This document shows positions 16,721-27,168 of a stretch of DNA of 58,812 nt, in pieces. The notes under the pieces are model-generated. The model saw only the letters and a list, made by a program, of their open reading frames with translations, searched no databases and was not told the origin of the DNA. The stretch is from Solirubrobacterales bacterium (GTDB lineage: Bacteria; Actinomycetota; Thermoleophilia; Solirubrobacterales; Solirubrobacteraceae). Position numbers and translations under genes: made by a program. Every line of letters begins with the position of its first letter. The first letter of the stretch is position 1. The DNA is taken from the NCBI GenBank assembly GCA_019241635.1, contig JAFAWR010000367.1, positions 1-58,812 of the forward strand, written 5' to 3'.

Positions 16721-18034
16721 TTGCGTCTGCCCAACCTGAGGCCCGACCTCGCGCCGCTGCGCGAGAGCCGCGACCTGCGGCTGGTCGTGCTCGGGAGCTT
16801 CGTGTCCGGCCTCGGCGCGCAGGCCACGCTGGTCGCGCTGCCCTACCAGGTCTACGTGCAGACGCACTCGGCCCTGCTGGTCGGGCTGCTCGGCTCGGTC
16901 GAGCTCGCCCCACTGGTCGCGGCCGCGCTGCTCGGCGGGGCGGCCGCTGATCGGATCGACCGCCGCAGGCTGTTGCTGCTCGATCAGATGGGCCTGGTGG
17001 CGACCGCGGCGGGGCTCGCGGTCGCGGCCTGGCTCGGGCATCCCCCGCTGGGCGTGCTCTACGGGCTGGCCGCGCTGCTCGCCGCATTCACCGCGCTCCA
17101 AAGCGTGACCGTCTCGGCGATCGTGCCGCGACTGGTCGAGCCCGAGCAGCTGCGCAGCGCGATCGCGCTCGAGTACGGGCTGAGCACGCTCACGATGGTG
17201 GTCGGGCCGGCCTTCGGTGGGATCCTGATCGGCGCGCTCGGACTGCAGTGGGCGTACGCGATCGACGCGGTGAGCTGTGCGGCGATGGTGCTGGCCGTGC
17301 TCGGGATAGCGCCACAGCCGCCGGTCCAGGTCGGCCCGCACGAGCGTCTGCGGAGTTCGATCGCCGAAGGGCTCCGCTACGTCCGGAGCAACCAGGCGCT
17401 GCTCGGCTCGTTCGCGATCGACCTCGCCGCGATGGTCTTCGGGATGCCCCGGGCGCTGTTCGCGGTCCTCTCGGTCAGCGTCTTTCACGCGGGCGCGGCG
17501 GGGACCGGCGCGCTCTACTCGGCCGTCGCTGCCGGCGCCACGGTGGCGGCGCTAACCACCGGATGGCTGCGCCACGTGTCACGGCTGGGGCGCGTGGTGG
17601 TGGTCGCGGTGATCGCATGGGGAGTCGCGGTGGCACTGGCCGGACTGGCCGGATCGCTGTGGTTGGCGGCCGTCCTGTTCGCGCTCGCCGGCGCGGCGGA
17701 CTCGATCAGCGCGGTGTGCCGGACCACGATCAACCAGACGGTCACCCAGGAGCACATGCGCGGCCGGATGTCGTCGGTGTTCTCCCTCGTGGTCAGCGGC
17801 GGTCCTCGGCTGGGGGACATCGAGTCGGGTGCGGTGGCCGGCGCGGCCGGCGTGCGCTTTGCCGTCGTCTCCGGCGGGGTGTTGTGCGTGTTCGGCGTGG
17901 CCGCCGTGGTCGCGGCGTTTCCGGCCCTGCTGCGCTACGACGCCGACGAGTGGATCGCCTCGAGCACGTCGCGAAGCTCGGTCGCGTCGCGCGCCACCGC
18001 GTCGGCTCCGGACAGCTCATCGGCCCCGTACTGA
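16721..18034 (+). CDS. MFS transporter, EntS/DHA3-like
   Basis: About 437 aa with 12 hydrophobic segments. It opens LRLPNLRPDLAPLRESRDLR, then LVVLGSFVSGLGAQATLVAL, and has the loop 2-3 signature AAADRIDRRRLLLLDQMGLV seen in enterobactin-exporter-like (DHA3) carriers. The best start is TTG at 16721; no other initiation codon precedes the first helix, and the ribosome site is weak. The substrate is unknown. The C-terminal 33 codons (SSTSRSSVASRATASAPDSS) are Ser/Ala-rich, follow the last helix, and overlap the HAD gene on the opposite strand by 100 nt. Confidence 0.82.
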   Translation: MRLPNLRPDLAPLRESRDLRLVVLGSFVSGLGAQATLVALPYQVYVQTHSALLVGLLGSVELAPLVAAALLGGAAADRIDRRRLLLLDQMGLVATAAGLAVAAWLGHPPLGVLYGLAALLAAFTALQSVTVSAIVPRLVEPEQLRSAIALEYGLSTLTMVVGPAFGGILIGALGLQWAYAIDAVSCAAMVLAVLGIAPQPPVQVGPHERLRSSIAEGLRYVRSNQALLGSFAIDLAAMVFGMPRALFAVLSVSVFHAGAAGTGALYSAVAAGATVAALTTGWLRHVSRLGRVVVVAVIAWGVAVALAGLAGSLWLAAVLFALAGAADSISAVCRTTINQTVTQEHMRGRMSSVFSLVVSGGPRLGDIESGAVAGAAGVRFAVVSGGVLCVFGVAAVVAAFPALLRYDADEWIASSTSRSSVASRATASAPDSSSAPY

Positions 18035-18621
18035 CCGGTGGTCACGGCCACGCAGCGCACACCGTCAGCCCGCGCACAGGCGATGTCGCGCGGGGTGTCG
18101 CCGATCACGATGGTCGCCTCGCGCGGGACATGGCCGGCGCGCCTGCGGGCGATCGCCGGCAGCGCGGCGCGGTCCTCGGAGTCCGAGCCGAACGCGCCGG
18201 GGGCCGAGGCGAACCATTTCCCGATGCCGGCGCGTCTGAGCTTCAGCCGCCCGATCGGCTCGTAGTTGCCGGTCAGCAGGCCGAGCCTCACGCCGTCGCG
18301 CGCGATCAGCCAGGCGAGCAGGTCCGGCATGCCCGTGACGACGTGGTCGCTCAGGTCCGGAGGGCAGATCTGGGCGTAGATGCGGCAGCACGCCTCCTGC
18401 ACGTCGCCGGTCAGCTCGTCGATCCGCCGGGCGGACACGCCGAGGTCGAGCAGGATCAGCCGCGCGATTTCGCCGTCGGTCCGGCCGGCCGGGGCGATCT
18501 GCGTGCGAATCCCCGCCGGATCGACCCGGTGCACCTCGCGGATCGCCCTGTCCAATGCCTCGCTGTGCGCTCGGGTGGCGCCGGTCAGGAGCGTGCCGTC
18601 GATGTCGAACAGCAGCAGCAT
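17935..18621 (-). CDS. HAD-family hydrolase (phosphoglycolate phosphatase-like)
   Basis: 228 aa. HAD motifs in order: MLLLFDIDGTLL (nucleophile and acid/base Asp), RLGLLTGNYEPIGRLKLRRA (motif II Thr, then the motif III Lys/Arg) and IVIGDTPRDIACARADGVRC (motif IV Asp). The helical cap between motifs I and II (residues ~15-95) is the C1 type found in Gph/PGP-like phosphatases. The substrate cannot be told. It starts 19 nt downstream of the M42 peptidase gene on the same strand and probably shares its transcript. Its last 100 nt run antisense to the MFS gene. Confidence 0.88.
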   Translation of the reverse strand: MLLLFDIDGTLLTGATRAHSEALDRAIREVHRVDPAGIRTQIAPAGRTDGEIARLILLDLGVSARRIDELTGDVQEACCRIYAQICPPDLSDHVVTGMPDLLAWLIARDGVRLGLLTGNYEPIGRLKLRRAGIGKWFASAPGAFGSDSEDRAALPAIARRRAGHVPREATIVIGDTPRDIACARADGVRCVAVTTGQYGADELSGADAVARDATELRDVLEAIHSSAS

Positions 18622-18640
18622 CCCGCGGCCTGCGCTCCTC

Positions 18641-19699
18641 TCAGCGATCGAACGAAGCGTCCGGCTCGAGCCGCCGGGCGAACGCGGCGATCAGGCGGGC
18701 GGCGGCGTCGATGTCCGCCACCGAGACCATTTCGACCGGGGAGTGCATGTAGCGGCAGGGAACCGAGACGAGGCCCGTGGCCACCCCAGCCCGGCTGAAG
18801 TGGATTGCATCGGCGTCCGTCCCTGTCCCCTTGCCCAGGGACTCGAGCGTGAACGGGATGCTCTCGGCCTCGGCGGCCTCGTAGAGCCGCTCGAACACCG
18901 CCGGATGCAGCGAGGTCCCTCGCGCGATCACCGGCCCGGAGTCCATCGGATGCCTGGTGATCGGCCCGAGCTCGACCCCGGGCTGATCGGTGGCGAAGGT
19001 CAAATCGACGACCACCGCGATGTCCGGAGCGTGGGCGAATGCGCTGGTCCGCGCCCCGGCGAACGTGGTCTCCTCCTGGGTCACGGCCAGGGCCAGCACG
19101 TCCCCGGGGGCGCCACCGTCCTGCGCGACCAGCCGCGCGACCTCGGCGGCGACATAGCAGCCGACGCGATTGTCGAGCGAGCGCGAGACGATCCGCCCGT
19201 TGCGGAACTCGACCGGCTCGGCGTCGATGACGGCCACGTCCCCGACCCGGACCAGCCCGCGGGCCTCATCGGCGTCCTTGGCCCCGATGTCTATGTGGAG
19301 CTCCTTGAGCTCGGGCACCTTCTTGCGATCGTCGTCCTTGAGCAGGTGAATGGGCTTACGGCCGATCACTCCGGGCACCTCGCCCTCGCGCGTGTGCAGG
19401 CGCACCCGCTGCCCGATCAGCACCCCGGCGTCCCAGCCACCGACCTGGCCGAAGCGCAGGTAGCCGTCGTCGTCGATGTGCGATACGTGCAGCCCGATCT
19501 CGTCGATGTGGCCGACCACGGCGAGGCTCAATCCGCCCGCGGTGCCCGGGACACGCGCGAACGAGGAGCCGACCCGATCGCCGCCCACCTCCTTCGCGAA
19601 GCCTGAGCAGTACTCCCGCCAGACCTGTGCGGGGGCCGACTCGTGCCCTGAAGGACCGGGCGCCCTCAACAGGCGCATGAGCAGTTCCGGCGCACTCAT
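18641..19699 (-). CDS. M42 family metallopeptidase (glutamyl/deblocking aminopeptidase-like)
   Basis: 352 aa from the ATG at 19697-19699 (MSAPELLMRLLRAPGPSGHE). M42 enzymes are cytosolic dinuclear-metal aminopeptidases that form tetrahedral dodecamers and trim peptides. Metal and catalytic residues are visible: VVGHIDEIGLHV (His, Asp), SRSLDNRVGCYVAAEV (bridging Asp), AVTQEETTFAGA (catalytic Glu, metal Glu), VVVDLTFATD (metal Asp) and PCRYMHSPVEMVS (metal His). It is divergent from the sigma factor gene across 90 nt. The frame remains open far upstream, but only as the complement of the sigma gene. Confidence 0.9.
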   Translation of the reverse strand: MSAPELLMRLLRAPGPSGHESAPAQVWREYCSGFAKEVGGDRVGSSFARVPGTAGGLSLAVVGHIDEIGLHVSHIDDDGYLRFGQVGGWDAGVLIGQRVRLHTREGEVPGVIGRKPIHLLKDDDRKKVPELKELHIDIGAKDADEARGLVRVGDVAVIDAEPVEFRNGRIVSRSLDNRVGCYVAAEVARLVAQDGGAPGDVLALAVTQEETTFAGARTSAFAHAPDIAVVVDLTFATDQPGVELGPITRHPMDSGPVIARGTSLHPAVFERLYEAAEAESIPFTLESLGKGTGTDADAIHFSRAGVATGLVSVPCRYMHSPVEMVSVADIDAAARLIAAFARRLEPDASFDR

Positions 19700-19789
19700 C
19701 CACCGAAGGCTATTCACTAACGCGCTCGATTGCGGAGTGTGGGGTCTTGCCGGGTGTGCAGCCCGCCTGCGGTGGGTAGCAATCCAGGC

Positions 19790-20770
19790 ATGCCGTCGGA
19801 CCTGAAGGTAGACGAGCGGGAGTCCGAGCTCGAGTCGCTGCGTGGATTGCTGGCCGATCGCGGCATCCAGCTGCGCGACGATCCCGGCTACGAAGGCGCG
19901 CGCGAACGCAGGTCTGAGCCGGCGATGCGTCCCGACGACGCCGCTGAGCGCACGATGGACTCGATGTCCCTGTTCCTGGCCGAGGTGCGCCGCCACCGGC
20001 TGCTCACCCGGGCCGAGGAGGTGGCCCTGGCCAAGCGAATCGAGCGCGGGGATCTGGCCGCCAAGGAGCGTCTGGTCAACTCCAACCTGCGCCTGGTCAT
20101 CTCCAACGCCCGCAGCTACGAGGGCCTGGATCTGCCGCTGCTCGACCTGATCCAGGAGGGCATGCTCGGCCTGATCCGCGCCGCCGAGAAGTTCGACTGG
20201 CGCAAGGGCTACAAGTTTTCCACCTACGCGACCTTCTGGATCCGTGAGTCGATCCAGCGCGCGATCGCCAACCGCGCCCGGCCGATCCGGGTTCCCGTCC
20301 ACATCGGCCAGCGCGAGCGGCGCATCGGGCGCGCCCGCGCGTCGCTGATCGCCAGCCTCGGCCGTGAGCCCAGTGACGAGGAGATCGCCGAGGCCGCCGA
20401 GCTCGACCTGCGCGAGGTGCTGGCCACCCGGGACATAGCGCGCGTGGTCACCAGCCTCGACCGTCCGGTGGGCGAGGAGGAGGAGACCACGCTCGGCGCG
20501 CTGCTGGCCTCGGACGCCAGCGCGCCCGACGAGGAGGTCGAGCTCGCCGCGCGCGACGCCGCACTGCATAAGGCATTGCAGCGGCTTCCGGAAGCCGAGC
20601 GCAACGTGGTGATTCTGCGCTACGGCATTGCCGGCGCGGACCCGACGCCGCTGCGCGAGGCGGGCCGACGTCTGGGCATCTCCTCCGACGCGGTGCGCAA
20701 GCTCGAGCGCAAGGCGCTCGCCGAGCTGGCCGAGTCCGACGAGCTCGAAGCGCTCCGGCCGGCCGCGTAA
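19790..20770 (+). CDS. RNA polymerase sigma-70 family factor (group 2-like)
   Basis: 326 aa from the ATG at 19790. The N-terminal 45 residues are charged and variable. Region 1.2 (SMSLFLAEVRRHRLLTRAEE) follows, then regions 2.1-2.4 (NSNLRLVISNARSYEGLDLP, LDLIQEGMLGLIRAAEKFDW, YKFSTYATFWIRESIQRAIA), the RPIRVPVHI stretch at the 2.4/3 junction shared with primary sigma factors, region 3, and region 4 (RLPEAERNVVILRYGIAG; LREAGRRLGISSDAVRKLER). All core-binding and promoter-recognition regions are present, so it is a primary-like alternative factor rather than an ECF sigma. There is no long acidic region 1.1. No anti-sigma gene is adjacent. Confidence 0.92.
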   Translation: MPSDLKVDERESELESLRGLLADRGIQLRDDPGYEGARERRSEPAMRPDDAAERTMDSMSLFLAEVRRHRLLTRAEEVALAKRIERGDLAAKERLVNSNLRLVISNARSYEGLDLPLLDLIQEGMLGLIRAAEKFDWRKGYKFSTYATFWIRESIQRAIANRARPIRVPVHIGQRERRIGRARASLIASLGREPSDEEIAEAAELDLREVLATRDIARVVTSLDRPVGEEEETTLGALLASDASAPDEEVELAARDAALHKALQRLPEAERNVVILRYGIAGADPTPLREAGRRLGISSDAVRKLERKALAELAESDELEALRPAA

Positions 20771-20940
20771 GGCCTAGAAGTCCTCGACGCCGTCAGCCGA
20801 GAGGACGGTGATGTGCGCCGGCGGGTGGCTGGGCGAGCCGCCATGCTCGCCGATCTGCCACGCGATCCAACGCACTACATTCCGTATCGCTGTCATTCGA
20901 CGCGTTTTCTACCCGCAAAAGCCCCTGGAAAACCGGACTT

Positions 20941-20983
20941 TGGCGATGCAGCTATCAAATACGTAGCTGAATCGCCATCGGCC
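20941..20983. repeat. Palindromic intergenic repeat, copy 2
   Basis: Arms 20941-20954 and 20964-20977 match at 13 of 14 positions around a 9-nt loop (TCAAATACG), a strong hairpin. The loop core CAAATACGT-GCT and the flank CGCCATCGGCCG are shared with the element at 5361-5410. It sits 170 nt after the sigma gene and 8 nt before the stop of the convergent acnA. The rest of the 220-nt gap (20771-20940) holds no gene. Confidence 0.7.
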
Positions 20984-20990
20984 GGTGTGC

Positions 20991-23792
<2,802 letters not shown>

Positions 23793-23851
23793 GGTTCGTT
23801 CTCCTGGTTCTCTGGGTCCCGCTTACTCTAGGACTCGCCGCTTCACCGGCA

Positions 23852-23883
23852 CTCCTACGCGGGTCTTAGGGACGTCTTCACGC
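23852..23883. promoter_or_regulatory. Phased direct repeats upstream of the microprotein/GT39 operon
   Basis: Three TC-T/C-TA-like half sites (CTCCTACG, TCTTAGG, TCTTCACG) follow each other at about 11-nt steps (TACG at 23856, TAGG at 23867, TCACG at 23878). A longer match, ACGCGGGTCTT against ACGCGGGCTTC, recurs 23-24 nt apart. One-helical-turn direct repeats are typical of OmpR/PhoP-type response-regulator sites. A similar array lies at 27108-27140. No regulator is in the window. Confidence 0.4.
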
Positions 23884-23949
23884 GGGCTTCGTCCGGCCGC
23901 CGATTCTCCTCTGCGACCGACCAGTTCCCGATTTCCGAGGAGACCGACC

Positions 23950-24057
23950 ATGACCTTCCTGCATTGGACCCTCGTCGCCGCGGCGGCGGCCGTGTTCGCG
24001 GCGATGGCCGCAGCCGGCGTGGCGGCCGAGGCGCATCGCGCGCCCGACCAGCCATGA
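23950..24057 (+). CDS. 35-aa single-pass membrane microprotein
   Basis: MTFLHWTLVAAAAAVFAAMA-AAGVAAEAHRAPDQP: one predicted membrane helix with a short polar C-terminus. The ATG at 23950 is preceded by GAGGAG with normal spacing, and its TGA overlaps the ATG of the GT39-like gene (ATGA at 24054-24057), so the pair looks translationally coupled. It may help membrane insertion or assembly of the glycosyltransferase, or act as a leader for its translation. I know no named family. Confidence 0.6.
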   Translation: MTFLHWTLVAAAAAVFAAMAAAGVAAEAHRAPDQP

Positions 24058-26222
24058 GCTGGGGCTCGATCTCCTACCCGGCGCCCGGGGGCGCCTCCGC
24101 GCCCGCGCGCCCGCGCGCCGCCACCGGCCGGGCCGCCCGGCTGCGCACGCTGGTCGCCCGCCCCGAGCTGATCGGCCTGCTCGCGCTCGCCGGCGTGCTC
24201 AACCTGTGGAACCTGAGCATCAACGGCTGGGCCAACACCTACTACGCCGCGGCCGTCCGCTCGATGAGCACGAGCTGGCACGACTTCCTATTCGCCTCGC
24301 TCGACAAGACCGGGCTGATGACCGTCGACAAGCCGCCGCTGGCCTTCTGGGTGCAGGCCCTGTCGGTGCGCGTTTTCGGCTACCACCCGCTGAGCATCCT
24401 CGTCCCCGAGGCGCTCATGGGCGTGGCCGCGGTGGCGCTCGTCTATGACATGACCCGGAGGATGTTCGGCCGCGTCGCCGGAACGGTGGCGGGCCTGGCC
24501 TTCGCGCTCACGCCGATCACGGTGGCGATGGCCCGCCACAACAACCCGGATGAGCTGCTCGTCCTGTGCTCGGTCGCCGCGCTCTGGTGCACGGTGCGCG
24601 CGCTCGAGACCGGGCGCACCAAATGGCTCGTGCTCACCGGCGTGTGCGTCGGCCTCGGCTTCGAGACCAAAATGGGCGTGGCCCTGCTGATCGTGCCGGG
24701 CATCGCCCTGGCCTGGATGTGGAGCCGGTGGGGCGAGACCTGGCGGGGTGGGCGGGGCCGCATTGCCGCGTTCGGTCAGCTCCTGGCCGGCGGTGCCGCG
24801 ATGGTCGCGGTCGGCGGCGCCTGGCCGCTCCTGGTCACGCTCACCCCGGCGGCCGACCGGCCGTGGATCTCCGGGACCTCCGACAACAGCATCTGGTCGC
24901 TGATCTTCGGCTACAACGGCCTGGGCCGGGTGGCCGGCCAGAGCGGAGGCCCCGGCGGCGGTGGTGGCGGCGGCTTCGGCGGCAACAGCCTGTTCGGCGG
25001 CGCCACCGGGCCCTTCCGGCTGATCGGCTCGGCGCTGGGCGACCAGGCCGGCTGGCTGCTCGGCTTTGCCGTGGTGGCCGGCGTGGCCATCGTCGTGGTC
25101 TCCCGTATGCGCCGGCGCGATCTCCGCACCGGCTGGGTGATCGCGATGGGCGGCGCCTTCCTGGCCACCGCGGTCGTGTTCAGCTTCTCGGCCGGGATCT
25201 TCCATCCCTACTACGTCTCGTTCCTCGCCCCGTTCGCCGCCGCGCTGGTCGGCGCCGGCGCCGGCCTGATGCTCCCGCGCTCCCTCGGAGGCACCGCCGA
25301 CCACACCCGGGTCACGCGGATCGTGGCGCCACTGGCCATCGCGGCCGGGGCGGTCACCGAGTTGATCGTCCTGGGTGAGCTGAACGGCTCGCTGTCGTGG
25401 GCCAAGCCGCTGATCATTGGCGTGGCCGGCGCTTCCGCGGTGATCCTCGCCCTCGACCTGCCCCGGCGGGTGCGCGGCGTCGTGGTCGCGGTCGTCCTGG
25501 CTGCCCTGCTGGCCGCTCCGGCCACGTGGGCGGCGGAGACCCTCGGCCACGCGACCAGCAGCACGTTCCCGGCCGGCGGGTCGGCGAGCGCCTCGATGGG
25601 TGGTCCGGGCGGCGGCTTCGGCGGGGGCGGCTCCGCGGGCCGTTCTGGCCGCGGCGGGTTCAGCCGGGGCGCCGGGCGCTTTGCCCCGCCGGGGGCCGGT
25701 GGGTTCACGCCATCGACTTCGGGCGGCTTCTCGCCGTCGGCCGCTGGCGGTTTCGCCCCTCCAAAAGCGGGTAATTCCGGCTCATCGCAGTCAGGCGCCG
25801 GTGTCGCCGCCGGCGGGCCCGGGGGGTTTGGAAATAACACGGAAGGGCTGACGGCGGCGGTACGCTACGCAGAGCAACACGGTGGTGGGGTTATCGGGGT
25901 GTCCAGTCAAAGCAGTGCGGCTGCCGCAATAGTCAGTTCCGACGCTGACGTCGCCGGCCTGGGCGGGTTCTCAGGCCGCGAGAGCTCGGTGACCGCGACC
26001 TGGCTGGCCCAGGAGGTAGCGGCCGGGCGTCTGCGCTGGGTGATCGTCGACGGAACCCAGACCGGCGGGCTCCCGGGGGACACCCGAACCGGCAGCCAAG
26101 CCGCGATGAACATCGTCGCAAGCACCTGCCGCCGCGTCACGTTAAGTACGAGCGGGTCAACAGTGACCATGTACGACTGCCAGGGACGCGCCGCGGCGAT
26201 CCTGGCTGCGGCCAAGGGGTAG
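24054..26222 (+). CDS. GT39-like membrane glycosyltransferase with Gly-rich insert and C-terminal soluble domain
   Basis: 722 aa. After a ~35-residue cytosolic Pro/Arg tail come membrane helices and the superfamily signature: WANTYYAAAVRSMSTSWHDF, then DKTGLMTVDKPPLAFWVQAL in the first outer loop, as in YkcB/ArnT-like enzymes that move sugars from polyprenyl phosphate. MARHNNPDELLVLCSVAALW is also characteristic. A glycine-only insert (PGGGGGGGFGGNSLFGG, about residues 300-317) interrupts one loop. After the last helix comes a long Gly/Ser/Pro-rich stretch (~510-600) and then an alpha/beta domain (GLTAAVRYAEQHGGGVIGVS to AAAILAAAKG) typical of the YkcB type. The G1 peptidase gene starts 4 nt later. 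Confidence 0.85.
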   Translation: MSWGSISYPAPGGASAPARPRAATGRAARLRTLVARPELIGLLALAGVLNLWNLSINGWANTYYAAAVRSMSTSWHDFLFASLDKTGLMTVDKPPLAFWVQALSVRVFGYHPLSILVPEALMGVAAVALVYDMTRRMFGRVAGTVAGLAFALTPITVAMARHNNPDELLVLCSVAALWCTVRALETGRTKWLVLTGVCVGLGFETKMGVALLIVPGIALAWMWSRWGETWRGGRGRIAAFGQLLAGGAAMVAVGGAWPLLVTLTPAADRPWISGTSDNSIWSLIFGYNGLGRVAGQSGGPGGGGGGGFGGNSLFGGATGPFRLIGSALGDQAGWLLGFAVVAGVAIVVVSRMRRRDLRTGWVIAMGGAFLATAVVFSFSAGIFHPYYVSFLAPFAAALVGAGAGLMLPRSLGGTADHTRVTRIVAPLAIAAGAVTELIVLGELNGSLSWAKPLIIGVAGASAVILALDLPRRVRGVVVAVVLAALLAAPATWAAETLGHATSSTFPAGGSASASMGGPGGGFGGGGSAGRSGRGGFSRGAGRFAPPGAGGFTPSTSGGFSPSAAGGFAPPKAGNSGSSQSGAGVAAGGPGGFGNNTEGLTAAVRYAEQHGGGVIGVSSQSSAAAAIVSSDADVAGLGGFSGRESSVTATWLAQEVAAGRLRWVIVDGTQTGGLPGDTRTGSQAAMNIVASTCRRVTLSTSGSTVTMYDCQGRAAAILAAAKG

Positions 26223-26226
26223 GCGA

Positions 26227-27099
26227 TTGCGAGCACGGCTCGGTCGGGAAGTGAAATGTGGGCTCATCGGCGTTCTGGTCATGGCCTTCGGTCTGGCCGC
26301 GGCGCCGGCGGCCCTGGCCAACACGGCTGAGAGCACGAACTGGGCCGGCTATGCCGTCCATCACACCGGCGTGTCGTTTCACCGGGTGTCGGCGAGCTGG
26401 ATCCAGCCGACTGCCGCCTGCACTCCCGGGAGGGCAAGTTATTCGTCGGCCTGGGTCGGGCTGGGCGGCTACAGCCCGACCTCGAGCGCGCTCGAGCAGA
26501 TCGGCACCGAGCTCGACTGCAACGCCTCCGGAAGGGTGGTCTCGAGCGCCTGGTACGAGCTGGTGCCGGCTCCCTCGCGGACGATCGCCCTCGCGGTCGT
26601 GCCGGGTGACGTCATGCACGCCAGCGTGACCGTGGCCGGCCACCGCGTCGTCGTCGAGCTCGACAACCTGACCAGCCACCAGAGGTTCCGCAAGACCCTC
26701 TACTCCGCCGCGATCGACGTCAGCTCGGCCGAATGGATCCTCGAGGCCCCTTCCGAGTGCGTCAGCCAGTTCGCCTGCCAGGCACTCCCGCTGGCCGACT
26801 TCGGCTCGGTGGCGTTCGGCTCGGCGACCGTGGCCACGGCCGACGGCAGGACCGGCACGATCGCCGGCGGTGACTGGACGCGGACCAGGATCAAGCTGAC
26901 TCCCGGCGCCCAGCGGTTGATCGTCTCGCGCGACTCGACCGATGCCGCCGGCACCGCGGTTCCCTCCCCGCTGCGCGGCGGCGGCAGCGCGTTCGATGTC
27001 ACCTTCGCCGCCGGGTCCGCGCAGGCCGCCCAGGCCTCCGCGCGCGAGGCCCGCCTGAGCCGGTTGAGCGCTCTGGGCGCCGGCTACCTGCGCCACTAG
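26227..27099 (+). CDS. Secreted G1-family (glutamic) endopeptidase-like protein
   Basis: 290 aa from TTG at 26227, or 282 aa from GTG at 26251. Both give a signal peptide (CGLIGVLVMAFGLAAAPAAL-A). The mature part matches the peptidase G1 (eqolisin) beta-sandwich: NTAESTNWAGYAV, VSASWIQPTA with candidate catalytic Gln60, SSAWVGLGG, and DVSSAEWILEAPS with candidate catalytic Glu169. Gln and Glu together activate water in this family. It was first known from fungi and works at acid pH; bacterial members are recognised but little studied. It lies 4 nt after the GT39-like gene, so it is likely in the same operon. Confidence 0.78.
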   Translation: MRARLGREVKCGLIGVLVMAFGLAAAPAALANTAESTNWAGYAVHHTGVSFHRVSASWIQPTAACTPGRASYSSAWVGLGGYSPTSSALEQIGTELDCNASGRVVSSAWYELVPAPSRTIALAVVPGDVMHASVTVAGHRVVVELDNLTSHQRFRKTLYSAAIDVSSAEWILEAPSECVSQFACQALPLADFGSVAFGSATVATADGRTGTIAGGDWTRTRIKLTPGAQRLIVSRDSTDAAGTAVPSPLRGGGSAFDVTFAAGSAQAAQASAREARLSRLSALGAGYLRH

Positions 27100-27107
27100 C
27101 AGGCCCC

Positions 27108-27140
27108 TCTTACGAAGCTCGTACGCGCTCCCTACGCGCG
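27108..27140. promoter_or_regulatory. 11-bp phased TACG direct repeats upstream of the ferric-reductase-like gene
   Basis: TACG occurs at 27111, 27122 and 27133, exactly 11 nt apart, each preceded by a C/T-rich trinucleotide (CTCT-TACG, CTCG-TACG, TCCC-TACG). A weaker fourth unit (TCTACC) follows. The array ends ~29 nt before the ATG at 27169. The arrangement suits head-to-tail binding of an OmpR-type regulator and resembles the array at 23852-23883. Confidence 0.5.
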
Positions 27141-27168
27141 TCTACCGCGGCCGGTCGAAGCTTGATAC

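Noticed and set aside
17248-18798. Plus-strand open frame across the MFS/HAD junction
   Set aside because: Composition is that of an out-of-frame shadow; it has no start signal and no family match.
24960-25010. Gly-codon-rich tract as a repeat-driven frameshift site
   Set aside because: The frame continues unbroken into conserved membrane segments, so it is a real glycine-rich insert.
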